Notes: a model not told the origin generated them from the letters alone. Shown: positions 1 through 7,897, counted from the first letter of the stretch. The stretch is 61,244 nt of DNA from Paenibacillus_AB hodogayensis (GCF_039536325.1 NZ_BAAAYO010000016.1:1-61244), one strand, 5' to 3'. Translations and numbers: made by a program.

Positions 1-43
1 AAGCTCTTTCGAGCTCGCCTTGCACGCTCATTGTTCAGTTTTC

Positions 44-242
44 AAGGAGCAAAAGCTTGTCCAGCCTATGTTTCGCAACATTCCATATTGAGGAGTTCCG
101 ATTATCGGCGACCCCTTCAATATATCACAGATGGCCATCGACTTGCAAGCATTTCTTTTTCGAAAGTTTTGCAAGCTTGTCTATCCAAGACTTGGATCGA
201 TGTCGCGAAAGTTAATTTATCACAACGCTCTACCAAAGTCAA
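44..242 (-). promoter_or_regulatory. rRNA operon tandem promoters P1 and P2 with boxA leader
   Basis: Two sigma-A promoters read leftward out of the window. P1 has -35 TTGACT (237-242), a 17-bp spacer and -10 TAAATT (214-219). P2 has -35 TTGCAA (143-148), an 18-bp spacer and -10 TATATT (119-124). Downstream, the minus strand carries TGCTCCTT (44-51), close to the NusB/boxA antitermination consensus, followed by TGAAAACTGAACAA, a motif typical of Bacillales 16S leaders and spacers. The 16S gene itself must start just left of position 1. Tandem promoters plus boxA are the normal layout of Bacillales rrn operons; the assignment rests on this layout because no mature rRNA is visible here. Confidence 0.8.
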
Positions 243-257
243 GCATAGCCCGCGTTT

Positions 258-476
258 TTATTGATAATTTTGATTTCGCGCATACCGCGACAAATCTTTG
301 GGCGAAGCCAGACGGGCGTACATCCGGAACACGATTTTATATCGGGATTCGATCGCCTTCTTCACGTCGCCCTCCAACCGGTGATCTTTCAGGTCGAACA
401 GCATCTCGTCCAATTCCTTGCGCAGGACGTACCCCAGTTCCTTGCATTCTCTTTGATTGAATAGAAATCCGAGCAT
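258..476 (-). CDS. Small conserved hypothetical protein, 72 aa
   Basis: A short, highly charged protein (many Arg, Lys, Glu) with no signal peptide or membrane segment; predicted mostly helical and cytosolic. It ends just before the rRNA operon promoter and follows the spoIIM homologue on the same strand. The sequence looks like a genuine protein rather than a shadow: balanced codon use, and a sequence I associate with conserved hypothetical proteins of Paenibacillaceae. The ATG is preceded by AGGGGG at a rather long distance (about 14 nt), so the start is less certain than usual. No function can be assigned. Confidence 0.6.
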   Translation of the reverse strand: MLGFLFNQRECKELGYVLRKELDEMLFDLKDHRLEGDVKKAIESRYKIVFRMYARLASPKDLSRYARNQNYQ

Positions 477-583
477 AGTAAAGTTAAGCGCCCCCTATTT
501 GCGTAAGAGTCGGTAACACCGCTTTACTGTTATGCTCACAAATTGGGAATTTTATGATCGTCTTCCTTAAAAAGATCCAAAAA

Positions 584-1201
584 TTATAGCTTCATAATCA
601 ACGGCGTTATGAAGCTCTCAATAATCGCCGCCACCAGCAGCGATACGACCAGCAGAGCGATCAGCGGTAGAGCCACCCGCATGAAATGCTGCAATTCCGC
701 GACAAAAGCCGCTCTTCCTCTTCCGCTCCCTGCGCCGAGCAATCCTTTTCCCATAATCGCTCCGAGTTTGATTCCATAGGCGCAGGCCAAAATAACGGCC
801 GGTATTTCCAAAATACCATGGGGGATAATCCCCTTCAGGAACAGACCCAAGTGTCCGGCTTCGGCTTGCAGCTGAGCCAAATACCCGATCACCATTCCGT
901 TGATAAGCAGGAAAAACAATGGAAGCACGCCAAAAAATACGCCGGCAAATACGATAAGCACCGATTTGATCGTGTTATTCAGCAAAATATAACCGAACAA
1001 CCATATCATCGAGTGTTCTTTTTCGGCAATATCCCGAGCAAGTTTTTGCAGCCCTTCCAACTGGCCTTGCAAGATCGCCTCAAACTGCCCCGAATCGGCA
1101 TAGCCGAGCACTACCCCCGCAATAAAGACAAGGGTGGCGGCGATCATATACTTCTGCATCCCCTTCAGGTGAACGAATAACGTCCCCCAGGCTTTGATCA
1201 T
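584..1201 (-). CDS. spoIIM: Stage II sporulation protein M homologue (integral membrane)
   Basis: A 205-residue membrane protein of the SpoIIM family (formerly DUF95). In Bacillus, SpoIIM works with SpoIID and SpoIIP in peptidoglycan remodelling during engulfment of the forespore. Hydrophobic segments lie near residues 18-35, 65-110, 125-150 and 175-200; a conserved Gly/Pro-rich stretch (IPHGILEIPAV) sits at about 125-135. The ATG at 1201 was chosen because GGAGGGG lies 5 nt upstream; a longer upstream frame has no ribosome site. It is divergent from pdaB, another sporulation gene, across a 146-bp intergenic region. In B. subtilis spoIIM lies elsewhere, so this copy could be a paralogue rather than the engulfment gene itself. 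Confidence 0.8.
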   Translation of the reverse strand: MIKAWGTLFVHLKGMQKYMIAATLVFIAGVVLGYADSGQFEAILQGQLEGLQKLARDIAEKEHSMIWLFGYILLNNTIKSVLIVFAGVFFGVLPLFFLLINGMVIGYLAQLQAEAGHLGLFLKGIIPHGILEIPAVILACAYGIKLGAIMGKGLLGAGSGRGRAAFVAELQHFMRVALPLIALLVVSLLVAAIIESFITPLIMKL

Positions 1202-1240
1202 AATATCCCCTCCGTTCGTACGGTTTGTCCGCAGTTTCAA

Positions 1241-1268
1241 GCATAAGCTGCCGGTACGAGCATACATT
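1241..1268 (+). promoter_or_regulatory. Candidate sigma-E-type promoter of pdaB
   Basis: GCATA (1241-1245) followed 15 bp later by CATACATT (1261-1268). The second element matches the sigma-E -10 consensus CATACAHT exactly; the -35 match is partial. It would start transcription about 70 nt before the pdaB start codon. B. subtilis pdaB is known to be sporulation-expressed, which fits, but the call rests on one good element only. Confidence 0.4.
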
Positions 1269-1347
1269 TTATTATAAACCATATACAAGCCTTTCGTGCA
1301 CAAGGCCCGCTGGCTGTGCAAGAAGCAAAAGGAGGTAACGAGCTGCC

Positions 1348-2130
1348 GTGAACTTCTTCTACGTAATGAACGGCACCAAACTGAAACGGTATTTGATCGT
1401 ATTCATTGCCGTTTTATTCGCTGTCGGAATCGTCTATTCCGAAACCAGCAACATGACGGTGTTCTCGCAAAACGAGCCGTCGGCGGTCTACAGCGTGGAA
1501 ACGGAAAAGAAAGTTATCGCATTGACGTTCGACATCAGCTGGGGCGATAAGCGCGCCGAGCCCATACTGAAAATCCTGGAAGATAAAGGCGTCAAAAAAG
1601 CGACATTTTTCTTGTCTTCCCCCTGGAGTCAGCAGCACCCGGAAATTGTGCAAAAAATAGTCAAAGGCGGCTGGGAAATCGGCAGTCACGGGCACAAACA
1701 CGTCAATTACAGCAAGCTGAACGACGAAGAAATACGGACCCAAATCCAGACCGCCGACGGAATCTTGAAACAAGTCACAGGTCAAGCGCCGAACCTGATC
1801 CGCCTGCCCAACGGAGACTTCGACAAGCGCGTGCTGCGTATCGCCAATGAATTAAACTATAGAGTTATTCAATGGGACACTGATTCTCTGGACTGGATGA
1901 ACAAAGGCGTGGACAATATCGTAAACCGTGTCGTCACCAAAGCCCATCCTGGAGATATCGTGCTGCTGCATGCAAGCGATACATGCACGCAAACGCACGA
2001 GGCGCTGCCGACGATAATCGACCAGCTTCGCGCCAAAGGCTACGAATTCGTTACGGTGAGCGAGCTCATGCAGCAAACGAACGTGGACCATAAGGAAGCC
2101 GAGCGGCAAACCAACGGGACGATCCATTGA
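1348..2130 (+). CDS. pdaB: PdaB-type sporulation polysaccharide deacetylase
   Basis: A 260-aa NodB-homology (carbohydrate esterase 4) protein of the PdaB subfamily, which in B. subtilis is needed to maintain spores after the late stage of sporulation. Residues 13-32 form an N-terminal signal anchor, so the domain is outside the membrane. Motif 1 is TFDISWGD (about residue 58), the variant form typical of PdaB instead of TFDD; motif 2 is SHGHKHV (about 111), carrying the metal-binding His pair; HPGDIVLLH near 207 is a later NodB motif. The start is GTG at 1348, placed 11 nt after GGAGGT. It is divergent from the spoIIM homologue and convergent with kbaA, as expected for the pdaB-kbaA-gerD neighbourhood of Bacillales. 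Confidence 0.93.
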   Translation: MNFFYVMNGTKLKRYLIVFIAVLFAVGIVYSETSNMTVFSQNEPSAVYSVETEKKVIALTFDISWGDKRAEPILKILEDKGVKKATFFLSSPWSQQHPEIVQKIVKGGWEIGSHGHKHVNYSKLNDEEIRTQIQTADGILKQVTGQAPNLIRLPNGDFDKRVLRIANELNYRVIQWDTDSLDWMNKGVDNIVNRVVTKAHPGDIVLLHASDTCTQTHEALPTIIDQLRAKGYEFVTVSELMQQTNVDHKEAERQTNGTIH

Positions 2131-2156
2131 TCGCCGCGAACCGAGCCCATAAGAAC

Positions 2157-2183
2157 AAAAAAAGCTTCTGTAACGAAGCTTTT
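2157..2183. terminator. Bidirectional terminator between pdaB and kbaA
   Basis: Perfect 8-bp stem AAAGCTTC (2161-2168) / GAAGCTTT (2175-2182) with loop TGTAAC. A-rich sequence on the left and T-rich on the right gives a U tract in either direction. It sits between the convergent pdaB and kbaA stops. Confidence 0.75.
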
Positions 2184-2218
2184 GCATGAATAAGCGTCCC
2201 CGATCCCCGCCAGAGGCA

Positions 2219-2842
2219 TTAAGCCTTTGGCGCAAGGTCGGGGTTATTTTTGCCGGGCAGCAGCTTGTGCAGCAGCATAATTTGCCATGCATTGCATGCC
2301 AGCAGCGGAACCACCATAATAATCGTATAGCCCGCTTCATTCAGATTGAACGCCGGTATCGCTTCCATAATGGTCACTACGCACATGAAGAACAACGTCG
2401 GAATTCTTGCGCTGCGGTTCGTCTGTTTTACTTTCCAGTAGGTAACCGCCGCCGCAACGAGCAAAATCAGGACGGGCAGAGCGATATATTGCACCCACCC
2501 TTGACCGTTGTCCGCCGCTCCGGTGTAACGCAAGTACACGATATCGAATAACGCTACAATGATAATGCCCACCTGCAAAATATCCCAATAAAGCAGCTTG
2601 CCCCGGAACAAGCTCATGGCTACATACCGCACGGTCAAATAAGCAAAAAAGCCCATTTCGCTCAATACCGCTATCATCCCGGCTCCGAACAGCATGAAAA
2701 TCCATTCGTACCAGCCGACGGAAATTCCGAGAAAATCAAAATCCTTCACGGTCAGTTTGACGAGCACGCCAGTAATCATGCCGACAACAGTACCGATCAG
2801 CAATGTGGTCCAAAATAAATAATTCCACTTTCTTAGCGTCAA
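2219..2842 (-). CDS. kbaA: KinB-signalling pathway activation protein KbaA
   Basis: A 207-aa polytopic membrane protein with about six hydrophobic segments, close to the usual length of KbaA (about 200 aa). In B. subtilis KbaA is needed for activity of the sensor kinase KinB, which feeds phosphate into the Spo0A phosphorelay at the start of sporulation; its biochemical activity is not known. The start is TTG at 2842, supported by GGAGGGG 7 nt upstream. It lies in the conserved order gerD-kbaA-pdaB. Identification rests on the membrane pattern, size and position as well as sequence resemblance. Confidence 0.88.
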   Translation of the reverse strand: MTLRKWNYLFWTTLLIGTVVGMITGVLVKLTVKDFDFLGISVGWYEWIFMLFGAGMIAVLSEMGFFAYLTVRYVAMSLFRGKLLYWDILQVGIIIVALFDIVYLRYTGAADNGQGWVQYIALPVLILLVAAAVTYWKVKQTNRSARIPTLFFMCVVTIMEAIPAFNLNEAGYTIIMVVPLLACNAWQIMLLHKLLPGKNNPDLAPKA

Positions 2843-2900
2843 CTTCTAACCCCTCCAACCTCTGCAATACGCAGTCCTCGGCAAACCCTGCACTTGCCTT

Positions 2901-2929
2901 ATTATAGTCAATAATACGGGCGTGCACAA
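2901..2929 (-). promoter_or_regulatory. Sigma-A promoter of kbaA
   Basis: Minus-strand -35 TTGTGC (2924-2929), 17-bp spacer, consensus -10 TATAAT (2901-2906), 59 bp upstream of the kbaA start codon. Vegetative expression fits a gene needed at sporulation onset. Confidence 0.65.
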
Positions 2930-2962
2930 CAAAAAGCCAGCTCCGGAAAACCAATGTTCTCC

Positions 2963-2993
2963 GAACATAAACATCACCGATAAACAAATACTA
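2963..2993 (+). promoter_or_regulatory. Candidate sigma-G-type promoter of gerD
   Basis: GAACATA (2963-2969) and AATACTA (2987-2993) separated by 17 bp, resembling the forespore sigma-G elements TGAATA and CATACTA. It would start transcription about 25 nt before the gerD ATG, just ahead of its ribosome site. gerD is a forespore gene in B. subtilis; the -35 match is imperfect. Confidence 0.4.
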
Positions 2994-3025
2994 AGAGCAA
3001 ATCACATGAAGGGAGCAACAGTTCC

Positions 3026-3721
3026 ATGACATGGAAAACAGTCCGCGGCTTGTCCGCTTTGCTGCTGTTGCCATTAATGATCGCATGCGGGAGTGGCGGC
3101 TCCGAGAGCAGCAGCTCTCAAGGGTATAAAGATACAAAGTCGATGGTTCTCGACATTTTGAAATCCGATGACGGCAAAAAAGCAATAACCGAAGCATCCA
3201 AATCCGGTGACGATTCGGCCGCAGGCATCCTTCAAGCCCAATCGGCCAAAAACGGCGGTAAAATCCAAATGCTGTCGTCCGAGGATGCGCAACAGCTGCA
3301 GTTGGTGGTCAAGGATGTGCTGACGACCGACGGCAGCGACAAAATGCTCAAAGCGATGATGACCGATCCGAAATTTGCCGGCGACTTCGCAAAAGCTTTG
3401 CAGAAGGAAAACAAACAACTGCAAAAGGACTTGATGAAAGATCCCGAATATCAGAAGCAAATGCTGGATTTGATGAAAAACCCCGATTTTGAGAAAATGA
3501 TTATGGATTCGATGAAAGGCGCCCAATACCGTCAGCAAGTGATGTCGATCATGCAAGAAGCTCTCCAAAGCCCGTTATACCGGCTTGAGCTGATGGAACT
3601 GCTGAAGAAGGTGATGGAAGAAGAATCTCAGCCGAAGGGACAAGGGCAAGGACAAGGCAAACAGGACAAGTCCCAGAAAAAAGGCGGCGGCGGCGAGCAG
3701 CAGCAGGAGAGCGGGCAGTAA
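3026..3721 (+). CDS. gerD: Spore germination lipoprotein GerD
   Basis: A 231-aa lipoprotein of the GerD family. In Bacillus, GerD is in the spore inner membrane and clusters the germinant receptors into a germinosome. Residues 1-21 are a lipoprotein signal peptide ending in the lipobox LMIAC (Cys21). The middle (about 95-195) is a helical core rich in Met, Lys and Leu, matching the GerD trimer domain; the C-terminal 35 residues are a low-complexity Gly/Gln/Lys tail, making the protein longer than B. subtilis GerD (about 185 aa). ATG 3026 follows AAGGGAG by 10 nt. It lies between kbaA and mrp as in B. subtilis but is transcribed against both. Confidence 0.93.
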   Translation: MTWKTVRGLSALLLLPLMIACGSGGSESSSSQGYKDTKSMVLDILKSDDGKKAITEASKSGDDSAAGILQAQSAKNGGKIQMLSSEDAQQLQLVVKDVLTTDGSDKMLKAMMTDPKFAGDFAKALQKENKQLQKDLMKDPEYQKQMLDLMKNPDFEKMIMDSMKGAQYRQQVMSIMQEALQSPLYRLELMELLKKVMEEESQPKGQGQGQGKQDKSQKKGGGGEQQQESGQ

Positions 3722-3761
3722 GTCGGCGAGCCGGCATGATCCGCAGCAAATCGATGAATTT

Positions 3762-3797
3762 AAAAAAGGGACTGCCCTGTCGGGGGCTAGTCCCTTT
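3762..3797. terminator. Bidirectional terminator between gerD and mrp
   Basis: Stem AAAGGGACT (3765-3773) / AGTCCCTTT (3789-3797), extended by GCCC (3774-3777) / GGGC (3784-3787). A six-base U tract follows on the minus strand, so it is strongest for mrp; for gerD the tract is short. Confidence 0.85.
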
Positions 3798-3815
3798 CTG
3801 ATCGATCCGTACTGT

Positions 3816-4883
3816 TTAGCTTTCGCACTTGCGAATAACGGCTTCGGCTACCTCCAGATACATGCCGCCTACTTCGGTATCCGCCTTGTACACGGAAGGC
3901 GAATAATCCGGTTCGGCCGGATGGTTGTCCGGAGCGCCAAGAGGAATTTGCGCCAACAGCTGCGTATGAAGCTCGTCAGCCAGCTTGGCGCCTCCACCAC
4001 GACCGAATACATAATCTTTATGATCGCCGAAAGCGTAATAAGACATATTCTCTACGACCCCGATAATCTCGTGATTCGTATGAACGGCCATGGCGCCTGC
4101 TCTGGCCGCGACAAACGCTGCCGTAGCGTGCGGCGTTGTCACGATGATCTCTTTGCTCTGCGGGATCATTTGGTGCACGTCAAGCGCCACGTCGCCCGTT
4201 CCCGGGGGCAAATCCAACACGATATAATCGATCTCTCCCCATTCGACCTCGGAGAAGAAGTTTTTCAGCATTTTGCCAAGCATAGGCCCCCGCCATATAA
4301 CCGGAGCGTTGTCCTGCACGAAGAACCCCATCGAGATTACCTTAACTCCGAACCGTTCGATCGGATGGATTTTCTCATCTACGATTTCCGGACGGTCCTC
4401 GATCCCCATCATATCCGGAACGCTAAAGCCATAAATATCGGCATCGATAATGCCGACCTTTTTGCCTTTCCTCGCTAATGCAACCGCCAGATTCACGGCG
4501 ACGGTCGACTTGCCGACACCGCCCTTGCCGCTAGCTACGGCTATAAAGGTCGTAGAAGACCCATCAGCCAACAAATCGGTTACGACAGGCTTTGCGGGCT
4601 GCGGAGCCGGCGCGCCTTTTCTGGCGATTTCCTCGCGATCGAACTCGGTCATGGCCCGAAACCGGATATGGACGTCCGTTATGCCTTCCTTCTGCAAGGT
4701 TTCCGTTATATGCTGGCGCAATTGCTGCTTGCGCTCTTCCTCATCAGACGACAAAATGACGCTAAGCGCAACTCCGCTTTCTTTAACCATTACGTCTTTG
4801 ATCAAATGGAGCTCGACCATGCTTTTCCGGTATACCGGATCTTGCACGTCCTTCAGCAGCTCCAGGATATGTTCCCGAGTCAT
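3816..4883 (-). CDS. salA: Mrp/NBP35-family P-loop ATPase (SalA-type)
   Basis: A 355-aa protein with an N-terminal MIP18-like (DUF59) domain (residues 1-80) and an Mrp ATPase domain with deviant Walker A GKGGVGKST (about 119-127). Family members carry Fe-S clusters, but this one has VENMSYYAFGD where Fe-S carrier Mrp proteins have a CxxC after the ENMSY motif; the missing cysteine pair places it with B. subtilis SalA, a regulator that represses scoC and so affects protease expression. Start ATG 4883 follows GGGAGG by 8 nt. It is downstream of cwlD in the usual Bacillales order. A housekeeping Fe-S role cannot be excluded from sequence alone. Confidence 0.88.
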   Translation of the reverse strand: MTREHILELLKDVQDPVYRKSMVELHLIKDVMVKESGVALSVILSSDEEERKQQLRQHITETLQKEGITDVHIRFRAMTEFDREEIARKGAPAPQPAKPVVTDLLADGSSTTFIAVASGKGGVGKSTVAVNLAVALARKGKKVGIIDADIYGFSVPDMMGIEDRPEIVDEKIHPIERFGVKVISMGFFVQDNAPVIWRGPMLGKMLKNFFSEVEWGEIDYIVLDLPPGTGDVALDVHQMIPQSKEIIVTTPHATAAFVAARAGAMAVHTNHEIIGVVENMSYYAFGDHKDYVFGRGGGAKLADELHTQLLAQIPLGAPDNHPAEPDYSPSVYKADTEVGGMYLEVAEAVIRKCES

Positions 4884-4976
4884 GTAAGAAGCCTCCCGTT
4901 AGGCGATATCGATCATCTCCGAACATTATAGCATATGTCCGACAGAAGGATGAAATATCGAATGTGCAAAAACGCC

Positions 4977-5717
4977 CTACTTGGCCGTCACATACCGGAC
5001 GATACCCCGGTAAATCGATTCGGCGATTTGTTTCTGGTAAGTGGAATCCGCCATCATTCTGGCTTCTTCCGGATTTGAGAGAAAGCCGACCTCTACCAGC
5101 ACGGCCGGTATCGGCAATGTTTTCAGCAAATAAAACTCGTCTTCGGATTTGATCGCACGATCCGTATTGTTCATATTGCTCTTGATTTCGCCTTGAATCG
5201 ATTCCGCCAGTTTCTTGCCTTCGTCGTTGCCGGGGTAATAAAACGATTGAGCACCTTTCCATTTGGCGGAAGGAATGCTGTTCAGATGGATGCTAATGGA
5301 CATTTGCGCTTTGCGCTGTTGGATGAACTGCACCCGGTTCAGCAGATCCTCCGTCTTGCGCTTGCTGTATCCTTTCGTCCCTTCCCCGGCCAGATCGCGA
5401 TCCGTTTCGCGGGTCATGACCACCATGGCCCCGGCCTGCTGCAAGTAATCGCGCAAATAAAGCGATATGGCCAGGTTGACTTCCTTCTCGACGAGCCCTT
5501 CCTTGCTGACCGCACCGCCATCAGGGCCCCCATGACCAGGATCGAGCGCGATCACTTTGCCGGATAAAGGCATCGTCCAGTACGACCAGGTTCGTGTCGA
5601 CGGAAGCTCGTAAGTGAACAGGAAAATCATCATCATGACGAGCACCGCCGACATGACGAGCTTCAGAATGCCATTGGTGTTCAGCCAGACGACGACACGA
5701 GCCTTTCTTCTTCGCAT
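4977..5717 (-). CDS. cwlD: Germination-related N-acetylmuramoyl-L-alanine amidase CwlD
   Basis: A 246-aa Amidase_3 enzyme. CwlD cleaves the peptide side chain from muramic acid during cortex synthesis, allowing formation of muramic-delta-lactam, which cortex-lytic enzymes recognise at germination. A membrane anchor spans about residues 17-38; zinc and catalytic residues are visible in DPGHGG, EKEVNL, SIHLNS and VEVGFLSN. The ATG at 5717 was preferred (GGGGTGG 8 nt upstream) over an in-frame GTG at 5729, which lacks a well-spaced site. It precedes salA, gerD and kbaA as in B. subtilis. The 185-bp gap to sat holds no convincing terminator or promoter, only a weak CCCTT/AAGGG hairpin at 5857-5875. 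Confidence 0.93.
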   Translation of the reverse strand: MRRRKARVVVWLNTNGILKLVMSAVLVMMMIFLFTYELPSTRTWSYWTMPLSGKVIALDPGHGGPDGGAVSKEGLVEKEVNLAISLYLRDYLQQAGAMVVMTRETDRDLAGEGTKGYSKRKTEDLLNRVQFIQQRKAQMSISIHLNSIPSAKWKGAQSFYYPGNDEGKKLAESIQGEIKSNMNNTDRAIKSEDEFYLLKTLPIPAVLVEVGFLSNPEEARMMADSTYQKQIAESIYRGIVRYVTAK

Positions 5718-5902
5718 AACAAAATCCACCCCAATCCCGCAAGACTTCTCTTAAGAAATCTTATGGACGAGGGTGGACAAATATACCTAAGTATTGGACA
5801 GCAACGGCACCTGTGCAAAGTCTGGCCTTAGTCGTTATGAAAGAAACCTACCCGATCCCTTAGAAGCAGCAAGGGCGAGCTCTGTAGCCTGGATACACCG
5901 CG

Positions 5903-7084
5903 TCAGCTCTGACTTTGCACCAATTGATCGGACATTCCTTCAATCAGCACCTTGGCGACTTCCGGACGGGTAAACTCGGCTGGAGGGCATATACCCTCTC
6001 TCAGCATAGCGCGCACTTTCGTGCCGGACAAATGCATATGATGCGACTTGTCATGCGGGCACGTTTTGCTCGTGGACATGTTACCGCATTTCGTGCAGAA
6101 GAAGCTGTGCTCGAAAAACAACGGAGTAATGCCCAATTCGGCAGCTGTGAAGTTTTTGAAAATATCCTGAGCCTCATACGTTCCGTAGTAATCGCCTACG
6201 CCAGCATGATCGCGTCCCACGATGAAATGCGTGCAGCCGTAGTTTTTGCGCACCATGGCATGGAAGATCGCCTCGCGCGGCCCCGCATAGCGCATAGCAG
6301 CCGGGAATACGCCAAGGAACGTGCGTTGTTTCGGATAATAATTTTCCAGCAGCACCAGATAGCTCTTCATCCGCACCTCGGCGGAAATATCGTCCGACTT
6401 CGTTTCGCCGACTAGCGGGTTCAAGAAGAGGCCGTCGACGATTTCCATCGCGATTTTTTGAATGTATTCATGCGCCCGGTGCACCGGATTCCGTGTCTGA
6501 AAGCCGACGACCGACTTCCAACCATTTTGGGAAAAACGCTGCCGAGTTTCGGCCGGATCGAAGTAAAACTCCTGAAACTTGCCCGGCTTCGGACGATTCA
6601 ACACTTGAATCGGGCCGCCGACATACGTAGTTGGACGCGAGAACAGCTTCTGAACGCCAGGATGCTCCAAATCGTCCGTTTTGAATACCTTCACGGCTTC
6701 CTCTCGCTGATCGATCTGGTAAATGCTGCGAACGTCGAGAATGCCGTAGACGATCCCGTCTTCTTCTCCGATTAATGCCGCCTTATCCCCAACAGCCAGT
6801 TGAGCGGCCAGCTTCTCTTCGACAGGAAGCACGATCGGAATGCTCCATACCGTTCCATCCGCCAAACGCATACGGTCCAAGACCGAGCGGTAATCCTTTT
6901 CTTCCAGAAAACCGTTCAACGGAGAAAAAGCTCCAATACCGATTAAATCCAAGTCCGACACTGTCCAGGCATTAACCGGAATTTGTTTGTATTGTTCGGC
7001 TTCCTTCAAAAGCTGTTCGCGCTCTTCTCCGGCGACGATGCGATTAATCAGCGTACCGCCATGAGGTTTTATCGTTTCAGTCAT
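5903..7084 (-). CDS. sat: Sulfate adenylyltransferase (ATP sulfurylase)
   Basis: A 393-aa homo-oligomeric type ATP sulfurylase: ATP + sulfate to adenosine 5'-phosphosulfate (APS) + pyrophosphate, the first step of assimilatory sulfate reduction. Active-site motifs are QTRNPVHRAHE (about 195-206), GRDHAG (about 290) and HHMHLSGT (about 348), with a CTKCGN...CPH cysteine cluster near 330 common in bacterial Sat. Length matches the B. subtilis enzyme (382 aa). ATG 7084 follows GAGG by 7 nt. It is the second gene of a cysH-sat pair (32-bp gap), so APS made here can be reduced by the neighbour. In B. subtilis these genes are in the cysH operon far from the ribosomal cluster. Confidence 0.95.
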   Translation of the reverse strand: MTETIKPHGGTLINRIVAGEEREQLLKEAEQYKQIPVNAWTVSDLDLIGIGAFSPLNGFLEEKDYRSVLDRMRLADGTVWSIPIVLPVEEKLAAQLAVGDKAALIGEEDGIVYGILDVRSIYQIDQREEAVKVFKTDDLEHPGVQKLFSRPTTYVGGPIQVLNRPKPGKFQEFYFDPAETRQRFSQNGWKSVVGFQTRNPVHRAHEYIQKIAMEIVDGLFLNPLVGETKSDDISAEVRMKSYLVLLENYYPKQRTFLGVFPAAMRYAGPREAIFHAMVRKNYGCTHFIVGRDHAGVGDYYGTYEAQDIFKNFTAAELGITPLFFEHSFFCTKCGNMSTSKTCPHDKSHHMHLSGTKVRAMLREGICPPAEFTRPEVAKVLIEGMSDQLVQSQS

Positions 7085-7116
7085 ATGGAATCCTCAATCC
7101 TTCCGCGAAGTGTGAT

Positions 7117-7809
7117 TTACTTATGCAGCCCGCATTCCGTCTTCTCAAAGCCCGACCAGCGACCGGCGCGCGGATCTTCACCAGGCAACACTTGCCGTGT
7201 GCATTTCTCGCAGCCTATACTCGGATAATACTGGTCGTGAAGCGGATTGTAAATCAAATTGTGCTCGCGGATGTAGTCCCATACTTGTTCGGACGTCCAA
7301 TCGGCAATCGGATTGAATTTCACAAGCCCGAACTTGACATCGTATTCCACTTTTTTGGAGTTGGCACGCGTAGGTGCTTGGTCCCGGCGGATACCCGTAA
7401 TCCACGCCTCGTATTGACCCAAAATCGCCGTCAGCGGCTCTACCTTACGAATGTTGCAGCAGGCCGTAGGCTCTGATTTCCACAATTCGTCCCCATGCTG
7501 AGTCGCTTGCTCCTCTAGTGTCAGCTTCGGGCTAACCCGGACAAACTTCATACCGTAATGTGCTTCCATACGATCGCGGGTTTCGTACGTTTCTTTGAAA
7601 TGAAGATCGGTATCCAAATAAAAAATATCCGTTGACGGCGATATCTTTTGCAGAATGTCGACCAGTACAACATCTTCCGCGCCAAAGCTGCACGCAAAAG
7701 TAATATTCGGGAATTTGGCTACGGCCCATTGAATGAGGTCTTCCGGGGAAGCCGTCTCAAACGTCTCGGCCGCGTCGCTGATCAAAGCTTCTTTTTCAAG
7801 CAAGTTCAT
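7117..7809 (-). CDS. cysH: Thioredoxin-dependent APS/PAPS reductase
   Basis: A 230-aa CysH-family enzyme reducing adenylyl sulfate to sulfite and AMP with thioredoxin. The SFGAEDVVL motif (about 42) is the phosphosulfate-binding P-loop. Four cysteines in CCNIRKVEPL (about 133) and CEKCTRQVLPGEDPRAGRWS (about 201) form the [4Fe-4S] signature of APS-reducing enzymes, and the C-terminal ECGLHK holds the catalytic Cys. The Fe-S signature means APS can be used directly, and no APS kinase gene is nearby. Start ATG 7809 has AAGGAGG 9 nt upstream; an in-frame ATG at 7833 has none. First gene of the cysH-sat pair, behind a near-consensus promoter. Confidence 0.94.
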   Translation of the reverse strand: MNLLEKEALISDAAETFETASPEDLIQWAVAKFPNITFACSFGAEDVVLVDILQKISPSTDIFYLDTDLHFKETYETRDRMEAHYGMKFVRVSPKLTLEEQATQHGDELWKSEPTACCNIRKVEPLTAILGQYEAWITGIRRDQAPTRANSKKVEYDVKFGLVKFNPIADWTSEQVWDYIREHNLIYNPLHDQYYPSIGCEKCTRQVLPGEDPRAGRWSGFEKTECGLHK

Positions 7810-7869
7810 ACGAATGATCCTCCTTGGATTCATTTCCGAGTTAGTTTATATGAATTAATGTATATACTC

Positions 7870-7897
7870 ATTATAAGGATAATTAATAGGGTGTCAA
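7870..7897 (-). promoter_or_regulatory. Sigma-A promoter of cysH-sat with candidate operator dyad
   Basis: Consensus -35 TTGACA (7892-7897), 16-bp spacer, consensus -10 TATAAT (7870-7875). The start-site region on the minus strand reads AATGAGTATATACATT (about 7857-7872), an imperfect dyad centred near the expected transcription start; such a strong promoter for a sulfur-assimilation operon would be expected to need a repressor. The operator is inference; no S-box or T-box structure is apparent in the 60-nt leader. Confidence 0.75.

Noticed and set aside
5857..5875. CCCTT/AAGGG hairpin after sat as a terminator
   Set aside because: Only 5 bp, 9-nt loop and no contiguous U tract.
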